Assembly: GCF_017876535.1 (NCBI RefSeq)
Contig: NZ_JAGIOF010000001.1
Coordinates: forward strand, 62,001-126,000
DNA: 64,000 nucleotides
Direction of reading: 5' to 3'
Source: Paeniglutamicibacter kerguelensis
Lineage (GTDB): Bacteria; Actinomycetota; Actinomycetes; Actinomycetales; Micrococcaceae
Of this stretch, positions 37,843 to 46,781 are shown piece after piece (position 1 is the first letter of the stretch; every line of letters starts with the position of its first letter). The translations under genes and the position numbers were made by a program. The notes below the pieces were generated by a model. That model had not been told where the DNA came from. It did no database searches and was given only the letters and a program-made list of their open reading frames with translations.

Positions 37843-39069
37843 ATGCAGCGGGGCACCAACTTAGGTCGACTCGGGGATTTTAATCAGGCGGTAATTTTTG
37901 AGTCGATTCGTCGCGCCGTCGACGGGGTAAGCCGTGTTGAGCTTGCCGGTTCCACGGGACTTTCTCCACAGACCATCTCAAATGTCGTACGCCGATTGCT
38001 CGATGAAGGCTTGGTCCGCGAGGACCGCACCATCGTTTCCGGTCCGGGCAAGCCCCGAACCGTCTTGGAGCTGGAAGCCAACCGCATGGTTGCCATCGGA
38101 ATCCACCTGGATCCCGGTGTTATCTCCGTCGTCATGCTGAACCTGCGTGGCGAAGTATTGCATTCCCGCCGGCTGGACATCCCACCGGTCGAGGTGCCCG
38201 AGAAGACCGTTGAAACCATGGCCAAGACCGTGGAAGAGATCATCATCGAATCCGGAATGCCGCGCGCCAATATCGTCGGTGTCGGCGTGGCGGCACCGGG
38301 TCCGCTGGACCGCGAACGCGGTCTCATGATCGATCCGCCGTTGCTAGACGGTTGGAAAGACGTGGAGGTCGTCGAACCGCTGCGACGCATGCTGAACCTG
38401 GACGTCATCCTCGAAAAAGACACGATTGCCGCATCCATCGCGGAATTGTGGAAGGGCAACGACGCGGCGCGGGACAATTTCATCCTCATGTATGTCGGTG
38501 CCGGCATCGGCGCGGGCATGGTTCTCAACGGGGAAATCCACCGCGGCGTCAGCAACAACGCCGGCGAGATCGGCCACTACTCCACCGGCGTTGTCGCCCA
38601 GCCTTGCACCTGCGGCCGCAACGATTGCCTGCACGCCTCGCTGGCGTTCAACCATGTGGCGCAGAAGGCCCGGGCAGTCGGTTTGACGTTGACCGTTCCG
38701 GATGACGGAAACCCCGAAGAACGCGCCGAAGGCATGAGCCAGATCGTGAAGATGGCCGATGAGGGTAACGAAAATGCCGCGTCACTCATGCGTGAATGCA
38801 TGGGCAAGGTCGGGCAGGTCGCCGGACAGCTCTGCAACGCACTTGACGTTTCCCAGGTCATCTTTGGCGGACCCCTGTGGTCCGAGGTCGGGGACTATTG
38901 CCTTGACGGTGTCCGCGAGATCATCAATGAGCGGTTCACCTCCAAGAACGTGCACGGCATTGAGGTTCGTTCCTCGACGCTTGGGCCGGAAGCCGGGGCA
39001 ATCGGCGGGGCCTGTGCCGTAATGGACGCAGCCTTGTCTCCGAAGGCCGCTGCACTCCTGCTGCGCTAA
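37843..39069 (+). CDS. ROK-family transcriptional regulator
   Basis: A 408-residue sugar-responsive regulator of the NagC/XylR type. An N-terminal winged helix (about 15-75, ELAGSTGLSPQTISNVVRRLLDEGLV) precedes a ROK sugar-kinase-like domain (about 85-400). The latter contains VGVGVAAPGPLD, the AGIGAGMVLNGEIHRGVSNNAGEIGH segment (key parts GAGIGAGMV and NNAGEIGH) and the zinc-binding CTCGRNDCLHA (about residues 250-260). GGAG lies 5 bases before ATG 37843. The ligand is unknown and no sugar genes are adjacent, so it may act at a distance or on itself. Confidence 0.92.
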   Translation: MQRGTNLGRLGDFNQAVIFESIRRAVDGVSRVELAGSTGLSPQTISNVVRRLLDEGLVREDRTIVSGPGKPRTVLELEANRMVAIGIHLDPGVISVVMLNLRGEVLHSRRLDIPPVEVPEKTVETMAKTVEEIIIESGMPRANIVGVGVAAPGPLDRERGLMIDPPLLDGWKDVEVVEPLRRMLNLDVILEKDTIAASIAELWKGNDAARDNFILMYVGAGIGAGMVLNGEIHRGVSNNAGEIGHYSTGVVAQPCTCGRNDCLHASLAFNHVAQKARAVGLTLTVPDDGNPEERAEGMSQIVKMADEGNENAASLMRECMGKVGQVAGQLCNALDVSQVIFGGPLWSEVGDYCLDGVREIINERFTSKNVHGIEVRSSTLGPEAGAIGGACAVMDAALSPKAAALLLR

Positions 39070-39089
39070 AAGGTCGTAAAAATACGTTG

Positions 39090-39123
39090 AAGGGTCGTTC
39101 GGTTACGCACACGGACGGCCCTT
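39090..39123 (+). terminator. terminator after the ROK gene
   Basis: A 12-bp stem with two G-T pairs (39090-39101 with 39112-39123) starts 20 bases after the stop. Confidence 0.75.
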
Positions 39124-39145
39124 TCGCGTGAATTAGGTGACCCGG

Positions 39146-39174
39146 TTGACAAACCTTTTCAAATGGATTTAGAT
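39146..39174 (+). promoter_or_regulatory. strong promoter TTGACA-N17-TTAGAT
   Basis: The -35 is a perfect consensus TTGACA (39146-39151), the spacer is 17 bases, and the -10 is TTAGAT (39169-39174). Transcription would begin near 39181, where no plausible gene starts. Confidence 0.65.
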
Positions 39175-39180
39175 GTCCGG

Positions 39181-39363
39181 TAGGAGTTGGTAGCAACCGA
39201 ACTGCCCACCGTTGTTTGCGTGAAAGTCTCGATTGTCCGCAATTTTGATGTGTGGGGGAACGGCAGGTCGGCTGCTGGGGAGCCACTCCGACGCCGTCGA
39301 CCGGTGATGTGGGATGTAATGGGAGTTATCCCACATTTCACCGGTCGACGGCACCTTTTTCTT
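39181..39363 (+). ncRNA. candidate small RNA of about 180 nt
   Basis: A consensus promoter and a long hairpin terminator with a T-run bracket about 180 bases that lack a convincing ORF. The frames through it are short or rich in improbable codons; a TTG-started frame has its ribosome site only one base away. The RNA does not resemble tmRNA, RNase P RNA, SRP RNA or 6C RNA as I know them. It is separated from the ROK gene by that gene's own terminator. Confidence 0.5.
39293..39363 (+). terminator. large rho-independent terminator of the candidate sRNA
   Basis: A 15-bp perfect stem (39293-39307 with 39338-39352) continues after a two-base bulge into 8 more pairs (39308-39315 with 39328-39335). 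A 12-base loop tops it, and TTTTTCTT (39356-39363) follows. Confidence 0.9.
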
Positions 39364-39630
39364 AACGGCCATTTCGGCCGATCTCGGCTGCCCCGAGGCG
39401 GCGGGACTCCGCCGCCGCAGGCACGTGGCAGACCTTCCGTGCAGCAAGCGCAGGCAGCTGGAAACGACGCCCGGATTCGCAGGGGCGGCATTTTTAAACA
39501 CTCCATTTCCAAACCCGGCTGGTGCCCATCCATGGGCACCTGCGGTTGGATGCGGACACGTCCGGTGCGCTGCACGCGCTCCGCGGCCAACATCAATGGC
39601 GGCCGGATTCTTCGGCAGAGCCTTAAACGC
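39364..39630. other. non-coding stretch between candidate sRNA and tRNA-Arg
   Basis: About 270 bases, with overlapping open frames on both strands that show no coding pattern or ribosome site. I see no feature in it. Confidence 0.5.
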
Positions 39631-39660
39631 GGTATGACCTGCACGAGTGCAGGTCATACC
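39631..39660 (-). terminator. terminator after tRNA-Arg
   Basis: A 14-bp perfect stem GGTATGACCTGCAC (39631-39644) pairs with 39647-39660. On the minus strand it is followed by a short GCGTTT. Confidence 0.82.
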
Positions 39661-39667
39661 GTTTTGG

Positions 39668-39741
39668 TGCCCCTGGCCGGAATTGAACCGACGGCCTACC
39701 CTTTAGGAGAGGGTCGCTCTATCCAACTGAGCTACAGAGGC
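39668..39741 (-). tRNA. tRNA-Arg (CCT anticodon)
   Basis: Read on the minus strand: acceptor GCCTCTG pairs with CAGGGGC (one G-T pair), the D-arm has AGCTCAGTTGGATAGAGC, the anticodon loop CTCCTAA gives CCT for AGG codons, and the T-loop is TTCAATT. CCA is encoded (39667-39665). Confidence 0.96.
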
Positions 39742-39840
39742 TTGCTTCGTCGAAACGAGCCCTACTAATCGTAGCGGTTTTTCGACAAAAATTTTGGAAG
39801 CGGCACCCCGCACGTCGCACGGAGTGCCGCCAACCGAAAG

Positions 39841-40473
39841 TTAGAGCAACCCCTGCTTCGAGGCTTCCCACTTCTCGCGGAATGTGCGAATGAACGAAGC
39901 CACCAACACCCCGACCAGGATCGCAACGGTGGCGAAGAGTAGGATCCAGCGTATGGTGGTCAGCGTCGAGGCCAGCGCAACCGCGGCCGGATCGACAGGA
40001 CCGTTGAAGAGCGCGTCGATGGCGATGTTCTCCCACAGGTCAACCACGGCGAACAGCATTGGCACCGCCCACAGCACCCACCGCACGGGACCGCGCGAGG
40101 TATTGAGGTTCACCGCAAGCATCGTGACAAGGGCCAGGAAAAGCGGGAAGAGCAGGCCCGCGGTCTTGTGGAGGTAGTTCAGCTGGCCGACGGCATTCGG
40201 ATCCATGGCGGCCCGCAAGGCCTCGATGTGTTCGACGGAATAGCCGCCGATCATCTGGTCCGGCATCATCAGGCCGTTGGACAGGTCGGCCATCTGGTTC
40301 AACGTCAGCAGGTGGTAGTACCAGAAGAGGAGAATCACTGCGCCGACGCCTGCCACCAGGATCAGGTTTCCGTTGCCCTGTGCCTGCTCAGGCGTGCGTT
40401 CCGTTGATGGATTGACGACCGGTGCCGCGGGGGCAGAGCGGTTGTACTGTTTCGACTTGCGTGACTTGGCCAT
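39841..40473 (-). CDS. hypothetical membrane protein, four helices
   Basis: A 210-residue protein I do not recognise. The basic, Pro-rich N-terminus (MAKSRKSKQYNR, about 1-33) is cytoplasmic. Membrane segments lie at about 35-54, 103-122, 130-148 and 168-192. An extracytoplasmic loop of about 45 residues between the first two carries MMPDQMIGGYS. Codon use is normal. It is divergent from the PcrA helicase gene, with 72 bases between starts. Confidence 0.78.
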   Translation of the reverse strand: MAKSRKSKQYNRSAPAAPVVNPSTERTPEQAQGNGNLILVAGVGAVILLFWYYHLLTLNQMADLSNGLMMPDQMIGGYSVEHIEALRAAMDPNAVGQLNYLHKTAGLLFPLFLALVTMLAVNLNTSRGPVRWVLWAVPMLFAVVDLWENIAIDALFNGPVDPAAVALASTLTTIRWILLFATVAILVGVLVASFIRTFREKWEASKQGLL

Positions 40474-40545
40474 GAACCAATTATGCCTTCGTTTGCCCGC
40501 CTGCCGGCCAAGGCGGGGCAGGCTCCACGTAGACTAGGGCCCATC

Positions 40546-42966
40546 ATGGATTTCCTTTTCGATGACTTCGTCGCACCCGCTCCAGCCCAGCCACTGCCGG
40601 ACGCCCTCGAGCTCCTCAGGGGCCTGAACCCGCAGCAGGAACAGGCAGTCAAGCATGCCGGTTCACCACTGCTCATCGTTGCCGGGGCGGGCTCGGGCAA
40701 GACCCGTGTGCTCTCGCACCGGATTGCCTACCTGCTGGCCACGGGGCGCGCACGCCCGCATGAAATCCTGGCCATTACCTTCACCAACAAGGCCGCGGCT
40801 GAAATGCGTGAACGCATTGCGGCATTGGTGGGCGACGACGTGGCCAAGAAGATGTGGATATCGACCTTCCACTCTTCGTGCGTGCGCATCCTGCGCCGCG
40901 AAGCCGCCGCGGTGGGGCTGAAGTCGAGCTTCTCGATTTACGATTCGGCCGATTCGCTGCGCCTGATCACTATGGTTTCCAAGGGCCTGGAGCTGGACCC
41001 TAAACGGTTCACGCCGAAGTCCATGGCCCACAAGATTTCCGCGCTCAAGAACGAGCTGATCGACGACGAGCAATATGCCGCGACCGTCGATTCCAACGAC
41101 CCCTTCGCGCGCGCGGTCTCACAGGTCTACCGCGGATACGCCGAGCGCCTGCGCGCGGCAAACGCCCTGGACTTTGACGACCTGATTGCGCACGTGGTCA
41201 ACATCTTCCGCGCATTCCCCGCGGTGGCGGACAACTACCGCAGGCGCTTCCGCCACGTCATGGTCGACGAGTACCAGGACACCAACCACGCCCAGTACGC
41301 GTTGGTGCGCGAGCTGACCGGGCCCGACGGCCCCACCCCGGGCGGGGAGCTGACCGTGGTCGGCGATTCCGACCAGTCGATTTACGCATTCCGCGGTGCG
41401 GACATCCGCAACATCGTGGAATTTTCCAAGGATTACCCGGACGCCGAAACCATCAAGCTGGAGCAAAACTACCGCTCCACGCAAACGATTCTTTCCGCGG
41501 CCAATGAAGTCATCAAGCGCAACCCGAACCGCCCCGAGAAGCGTCTGTGGACGGCCGAGGGTGACGGCGAAAAAATCATCGGCTATGTGGGTGAATCCGA
41601 ATCCGATGAAGCGCGCTGGATCGCCGACGAGATCCTCCGCCTGAACGACGAGGAAGACATCCGCCCCGGGGACGTCGCGATCTTCTACCGAACCAACGCC
41701 CAGTCGCGTTCGCTCGAAGAGCAGCTGATGCGCGTGGACCTGAAGTACAAGGTCATTGGCGGGACCCGCTTCTACGACCGCAAGGAAGTCAAGGACGCCT
41801 TGGCGTACCTCCGGGTCCTGATGAATCCCGAGGACGACATCAATGTCCGCCGCATCCTCAACGAACCCAAGCGCGGCATCGGCGACCGGGCAGAGTATTC
41901 GGTCGCCGCGCTTGCCGAACGCGAACGCATTTCCTTCATGGAGGCCCTGCGCCGGGCGGACGAAGCGCCTGGCCTGGGTACGCGGGGCCAGAACATGATT
42001 GCCGCGTTCGTCAAAATCATCGACGACCTGGCGGTGGTGGCGGACGGGTCCGGTCCGGCCGAAGCCCTCGAAGCGGTGCTCGAGCAAACCGGATACCTGG
42101 AAATGCTGCGTTCCTCCAACGACCCGCAGGATGAGTCGCGCGTGGAAAACCTCGCCGAACTGGTGGCCGTGGTGCGCGACTTCATGAAGGAAAACCCCGA
42201 GGGCACGCTCACCGACTTCCTCGAACGCGTGGCACTGGTCGCCGACGCGGACCAGATCCCGGAGGCCCCGAGCGACGACGAGGGTGCCAACATGGCCCGC
42301 CGCGAGGGATTCGTCACCCTGATGACGCTTCACACGGCCAAGGGGCTCGAGTTCCCCGTGGTGTTCCTCACCGGCATGGAGCACGGGATCTTCCCGCACC
42401 AGCGTTCGCTGACCGACGAGAAGGAACTCGCCGAGGAACGCCGGCTGGCCTATGTGGGGCTGACCCGTGCCCGGGAGCGCCTCTACCTCACCCGTGCCGA
42501 GTACCGCAGCCTGTGGGGCCAGTCCCAGTACAACCCCGCAAGCCAGTTCCTTGAGGAAATACCGGTTGACTTGCTGGATTGGAAGCGCGAAGGCACCAAG
42601 CGTTCGTCCTTTGATTCATTCGGAGGCAGCGGAAACTTTGCCACCAGCCGCTACGAATCCGGCTCGTATTGGGGCGCGGGACGCGGCAACACGGGTGGGG
42701 GAGCCACGCGCCTGAGCGGTGCCAGCGAAGAGCACACGCTGCGCACCGCACCCACCGCGCGGGCAGCGGTGCGCAGCGCGCGTGTCCAACCCAACAAGGA
42801 AATCATCGCGCTGAACATCGGCGACAAGGTCTCGCACGGCACCTTCGGGCAGGGCGTTGTCTTGGCGCTGGAGGGCGCCGGGGACAAGACGGTCGCGAAG
42901 GTGAAGTTTGCGGATGCCGAAAAGCGCTTGCTGCTTAGATACGCACCCTTGACTAGGCTTGACTAG
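40546..42966 (+). CDS. pcrA: ATP-dependent DNA helicase PcrA/UvrD
   Basis: An 806-residue superfamily 1A 3'-5' helicase for repair and removal of recombinase or transcription blocks. Motifs in order: Q-motif LNPQQEQAV; Walker A GAGSGKT (about 49-55); motif Ia ITFTNKAAAEM; DEYQDT (Walker B, about 242-247); motif III GDSDQSIYAFRGA; motif IV QNYRST; motif V TLHTAKGLEFPVVF; motif VI YVGLTRARERLYLT. The C-terminal 75 residues hold the PcrA Tudor-like GDKVSHGTFGQGVVL, which binds RNA polymerase in relatives. ATG 40546 follows a TAGACT box by about 10 bases, so the message is nearly leaderless. Confidence 0.96.
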   Translation: MDFLFDDFVAPAPAQPLPDALELLRGLNPQQEQAVKHAGSPLLIVAGAGSGKTRVLSHRIAYLLATGRARPHEILAITFTNKAAAEMRERIAALVGDDVAKKMWISTFHSSCVRILRREAAAVGLKSSFSIYDSADSLRLITMVSKGLELDPKRFTPKSMAHKISALKNELIDDEQYAATVDSNDPFARAVSQVYRGYAERLRAANALDFDDLIAHVVNIFRAFPAVADNYRRRFRHVMVDEYQDTNHAQYALVRELTGPDGPTPGGELTVVGDSDQSIYAFRGADIRNIVEFSKDYPDAETIKLEQNYRSTQTILSAANEVIKRNPNRPEKRLWTAEGDGEKIIGYVGESESDEARWIADEILRLNDEEDIRPGDVAIFYRTNAQSRSLEEQLMRVDLKYKVIGGTRFYDRKEVKDALAYLRVLMNPEDDINVRRILNEPKRGIGDRAEYSVAALAERERISFMEALRRADEAPGLGTRGQNMIAAFVKIIDDLAVVADGSGPAEALEAVLEQTGYLEMLRSSNDPQDESRVENLAELVAVVRDFMKENPEGTLTDFLERVALVADADQIPEAPSDDEGANMARREGFVTLMTLHTAKGLEFPVVFLTGMEHGIFPHQRSLTDEKELAEERRLAYVGLTRARERLYLTRAEYRSLWGQSQYNPASQFLEEIPVDLLDWKREGTKRSSFDSFGGSGNFATSRYESGSYWGAGRGNTGGGATRLSGASEEHTLRTAPTARAAVRSARVQPNKEIIALNIGDKVSHGTFGQGVVLALEGAGDKTVAKVKFADAEKRLLLRYAPLTRLD

Positions 42967-43181
42967 CGTTTTTGCGGAGTATTTTACTCTCCGGGGACCG
43001 CGGTCATTGCGCCGGGTCCGTCTCTACATTTTGTAGAACTGTGCCATTGCGTTGGAACGCGTTAGTCTGAAGGTGCATCAGGCCTGATTTAGGGCCCGGT
43101 GCTCCCCTCTGAGGCGCGACATGGTTATGCCTTGCCGCGTCTTCGAGTCAGCATAGACTTCGACAAGAAGGACACAAGCCC

Positions 43182-44351
43182 GTGGACCTGTATGAATACC
43201 AGGCGCGCGATATGTTCGAGTCGCACGGCGTACCCGTGCTGGCCGGCATCGTTGCCTACACTCCTGAAGAAGCCAAGGCCGCAGCCGAGAAAATCGGCGG
43301 CGTCGTGGTTGTTAAAGCCCAGGTAAAGGTCGGAGGCCGCGGCAAGGCCGGCGGCGTCAAGGTCGCAAAGACCGCCGACGAGGCATTCGAGCACGCAACC
43401 AACATTCTCGGCATGGACATCAAGGGCCACACCGTGAACAAGGTCATGATCGCCCAGGGCGCAGACATTGCCGAGGAGTTCTACTTCTCCGTACTGCTGG
43501 ACCGCGCCAACCGCAACTACCTGGCCATGTGCTCGGTTGAAGGCGGCATGGAAATCGAGGAACTCGCCGTTGAGCGCCCCGAGGCACTGGCACGCATCGC
43601 CGTTGACCCGGCCGTTGGCATCGACCAGGCCAAGGCCGACGAGATCGTTGCAGCAGCAGGCTTCGCCCCGGAACTGACCGAAAAGGTTGCCTCGGCAATC
43701 CTGAAGCTGTGGGACGTCTTCAAGAAGGAAGACGCAACCCTGGTTGAGGTCAACCCGCTGGTTCGCACCGGCGCCGGCGACATCGTGGCACTGGACGGCA
43801 AGGTCTCCATCGACGAGAACGCCGACTTCCGCCACCCGCACCACGCCGACCTTGAAGACAAGGACGCAGCGGATCCGCTCGAGGCCAAGGCCAAGGCGCA
43901 GGACCTCAATTACGTCAAGCTGGACGGCGAAGTGGGCATCATCGGCAACGGTGCTGGCCTGGTCATGTCCACCCTGGACGTTGTTGCATACGCCGGCGAG
44001 AACCACGGCAACGTGAAGCCCGCCAACTTCCTGGACATCGGTGGTGGAGCCTCCGCAGAGGTCATGGCTGCCGGTCTGGACGTCATTCTGAATGACAAGC
44101 AGGTCAAGGCCGTGTTCGTGAACGTCTTCGGTGGCATCACCGCGTGTGACGCCGTTGCCAAGGGCATCGTCGGCGCGCTGGCCGAACTGGGTTCCTCAGC
44201 CAACAAGCCGCTTGTTGTTCGCCTTGACGGCAACAACGTGGAGGAAGGCCGCCGCATCCTTGCCGAGGCCAACCACCCGCTGGTCACCCTGGCAGCAACC
44301 ATGGACGAGGGCGCCGACAAGGCAGCCGAACTCGCCAACGCAGCGAAGTAA
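43182..44351 (+). CDS. sucC: succinyl-CoA synthetase beta subunit
   Basis: A 389-residue TCA-cycle subunit that binds nucleotide (ATP-grasp fold) and works with SucD to interconvert succinyl-CoA and succinate. It begins with the usual [19 protein letters not shown] and has [16 protein letters not shown] (about 46-61), VEVNPLV (about 188-194) and the C-terminal phosphohistidine-site loop [16 protein letters not shown]. The start is GTG, with GAAGGA about 11 bases upstream. It is 16 bases ahead of sucD, as is standard. Confidence 0.97.
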   Translation: MDLYEYQARDMFESHGVPVLAGIVAYTPEEAKAAAEKIGGVVVVKAQVKVGGRGKAGGVKVAKTADEAFEHATNILGMDIKGHTVNKVMIAQGADIAEEFYFSVLLDRANRNYLAMCSVEGGMEIEELAVERPEALARIAVDPAVGIDQAKADEIVAAAGFAPELTEKVASAILKLWDVFKKEDATLVEVNPLVRTGAGDIVALDGKVSIDENADFRHPHHADLEDKDAADPLEAKAKAQDLNYVKLDGEVGIIGNGAGLVMSTLDVVAYAGENHGNVKPANFLDIGGGASAEVMAAGLDVILNDKQVKAVFVNVFGGITACDAVAKGIVGALAELGSSANKPLVVRLDGNNVEEGRRILAEANHPLVTLAATMDEGADKAAELANAAK

Positions 44352-44367
44352 GTAGGGATACGCGAAC

Positions 44368-45270
44368 ATGAGCATTTACCTTAACAAGGACTCCAAGGTC
44401 ATCGTTCAGGGCATCACCGGTGGCGAGGGTACCAAGCACACCGCACTGATGCTGAAGGCCGGCACCAACGTCGTCGGTGGCGTCAACGCCCGCAAGGCCG
44501 GCTCCATCGTCGTGCACGGTGACAAGGACATCAAGGTCTACGGCGCAGTTGCCGAAGCCATGGCCGAAACCGGTGCCGATGTTTCCATCGTCTTCGTTCC
44601 GCCGGCATTCACCAAGGATGCAGTCGTTGAAGCCATCGAGGCAGGCATCGGCCTGGTCGTTGTCATCACCGAGGGCGTTCCGGTACAGGATTCGGCCGAG
44701 TTCTGGGCACTGGCCCAGTCCAAGGTCGACGCCGACGGCAAGCAGATCACCCGCATCATCGGCCCGAACTGCCCCGGCATCATCACCCCCGGCGAAGCAC
44801 TGGTCGGCATCACCCCGGCCAACATCACCGGCAAGGGCCCGATCGGCTTGGTCTCCAAGTCCGGCACCCTGACCTACCAGATGATGTACGAACTGCGCGA
44901 CCTGGGCTTCTCCACCGCCATCGGCATCGGCGGCGACCCGGTCATCGGCACCACCCACATCGACGCCCTGGCTGCGTTCGAGGCGGACCCGGAGACCAAG
45001 GCCATCGTCATGATCGGTGAAATCGGCGGCGACGCCGAAGAGCGTGCAGCCGACTTCATCAAGGCCAACGTCACCAAGCCGGTTGTCGGCTACGTGGCAG
45101 GCTTCACCGCCCCCGAGGGCAAGACCATGGGCCACGCTGGCGCCATCGTCTCCGGCTCGGCCGGTACCGCACAGGCCAAGAAGGAAGCACTTGAGGCTGC
45201 CGGCGTGAAGGTCGGCAAGACCCCGTCGGAAACCGCAACGTTGCTGCGCGAAGTTTTCGCCGCCCTCTAA
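44368..45270 (+). CDS. sucD: succinyl-CoA synthetase alpha subunit
   Basis: A 300-residue subunit that binds CoA and carries the phosphohistidine. Motifs: [13 protein letters not shown] (CoA site, about 12-24), [19 protein letters not shown] (about 131-140), [25 protein letters not shown], and GHAGAIVSG near residue 252 with the catalytic His. The operon closes with a GC-rich terminator. Confidence 0.98.
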   Translation: MSIYLNKDSKVIVQGITGGEGTKHTALMLKAGTNVVGGVNARKAGSIVVHGDKDIKVYGAVAEAMAETGADVSIVFVPPAFTKDAVVEAIEAGIGLVVVITEGVPVQDSAEFWALAQSKVDADGKQITRIIGPNCPGIITPGEALVGITPANITGKGPIGLVSKSGTLTYQMMYELRDLGFSTAIGIGGDPVIGTTHIDALAAFEADPETKAIVMIGEIGGDAEERAADFIKANVTKPVVGYVAGFTAPEGKTMGHAGAIVSGSAGTAQAKKEALEAAGVKVGKTPSETATLLREVFAAL

Positions 45271-45287
45271 GGCACATGTAGCATCCG

Positions 45288-45335
45288 CCGTCGGCGGTCG
45301 GCCACCCGGTATCCCGGGAGGCCGGCCGCCGTCGG
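45288..45335 (+). terminator. terminator of sucCD
   Basis: A 16-bp stem (45288-45303 with 45320-45335), with one mismatch and one G-T pair, is followed by TCTTTA. Confidence 0.85.
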
Positions 45336-45464
45336 TCTTTAAGTAGCGCCAGGGGTGGCCGATTCCCGCGGTGCGGGAATGCCGCTTGTCGGCCGTGCCG
45401 CGGCGATGCCTAGGATGCGGGGAGGAAAGTGTCCCCGGCATCGAAAGGCAGGCCGCTTCGCATC

Positions 45465-46683
45465 ATGAAACGTTCCCTCACGCGGATCCCTGCAGCGCTC
45501 GCGCAATTGAACTTCAAGCCGTTCCCGAAACCGGGGAGGAACCCCGCAACCGGGGCACTCACCGTGGATGACCTGCGGCTGCTGGCCAGGCGCCGGGCTC
45601 CCACCGCGGCCTTCGACTATGCCGACGGCGGTTCCTATTCAGAGGAAACCCTTGACCGGAACTACCGCGCGTACCGGAACGTGGAACTTGTCCCGGGGAT
45701 CTTGCGCGACGTGAGCTCGGTGGATCCGGGTGTGAGCATCGCGGGAACGGACTTCTCGCTGCCCGTGGGCATCGCGCCCACGGGACTGACCCGCCTCATG
45801 CACGCGGCCGGCGAACGTGCGGGGGCCACTGCCGCCGCCAAGTACAACGTTCCCTTCACCCTGGCCACCATGGGCACGGTGTCCATCGAGGAAACCGCCG
45901 CCGTGGCGCCGTTGGGCGCCCGCTGGTTCCAGCTGTACCTGCGCCAGGACCGCGCACTGTCCCTGGAGATGATGCGCAGGGCGCGGGCCGCCGGCTACGA
46001 AGCCTTGATCCTGACGGTGGACACCGCCGTCACCTCGACGCGCGTGCGCGACCAGCGAAACGGCATGACCCTGCCGCCGACGCTCGGCGTGCGGACCTTG
46101 CTTGATGCGGTCAGGCGCCCGGGGTGGTGCCTTGACTTCCTCACCACGCCGCCGCTGGGCTTTGCCAACTTTGCCGAGGAGGCGGGAAACGTCAGCGCTC
46201 AGTTCAACACCATGTTCGACGCCTCGCTGAGCTACGCGGACCTCGGCTGGGTCAGGGAGGCCTGGCCCGGGACCCTGATCGTCAAGGGCGTGCAGGGACC
46301 GGAGGACGCGGTCGAGTGCTTCGTGCACGGAGCGGACGGCGTGGTGGTCTCCAACCACGGCGGACGCCAGCTGGACAGGGCCCCGGTGCCGCTGCTGGAG
46401 TTGCCGGCGATTCGCGCCGCCGTCGGGCCGGAGAAGCTTGTCATCGCCGACTCGGGAATCATGAGCGGCGGCGACGTGGTGGCGGCGCTGGCGGCCGGCG
46501 CAAACTTCACGCTCATCGGCAGGGCGTACCTCTACGGGTTGATGGCAGGGGGGGCAGGCCGGGGTTGAGCGCACCCTGGAGATCCTCGAGCGGGAGATCC
46601 GGCAGACCATGGCACTGCTGGGCGTGCGCACCCTGGACGAACTTGGCCCCCGGCACGTGCGCCTCGGCTCTGTGGACGCATAG
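45465..46683 (+). pseudogene. lldD: FMN-dependent alpha-hydroxy acid (L-lactate) dehydrogenase, frameshifted
   Basis: The first 361 codons encode an FMN alpha-hydroxy-acid dehydrogenase of the LldD/glycolate oxidase family: ADGGSYSEETLDRNY near the N-terminus, PVGIAPTGL, ILTVDTAV, and the active-site HGGRQLDRAP (about residues 302-311, His plus Arg). At a run of seven G (46548-46554) the frame breaks and stops at 46566. Removing one G restores the expected family C-terminus (QAGVERTLEILE...TMALLGVRTLDELG), ending at TAG 46681-46683 and giving about 405 residues. It is either a real disruption or a homopolymer sequencing error. The truncated form lacks only the last helix, so partial function is possible. 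Confidence 0.88.
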
Positions 46684-46713
46684 CGGAGGTCGCACGCCCT
46701 TCCGCACGAAAAA

Positions 46714-46753
46714 CGTGCGTTGTTCCCCCCGACGTCAGGGGGAACAACGCACG
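46714..46753. terminator. bidirectional terminator, lldD / P450
   Basis: A perfect 16-bp stem (46714-46729 with 46738-46753, arms CGTGCGTTGTTCCCCC) lies between two convergent genes. Confidence 0.92.
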
Positions 46754-46781
46754 AGCTGCGTGCCCGGGGCATAGGTACGGT

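Noticed and set aside
39187..39768. 193-codon plus-strand frame across the candidate sRNA, terminator and tRNA-Arg
   Set aside because: It crosses a strong terminator and a tRNA on the other strand, and its composition is not protein-like.
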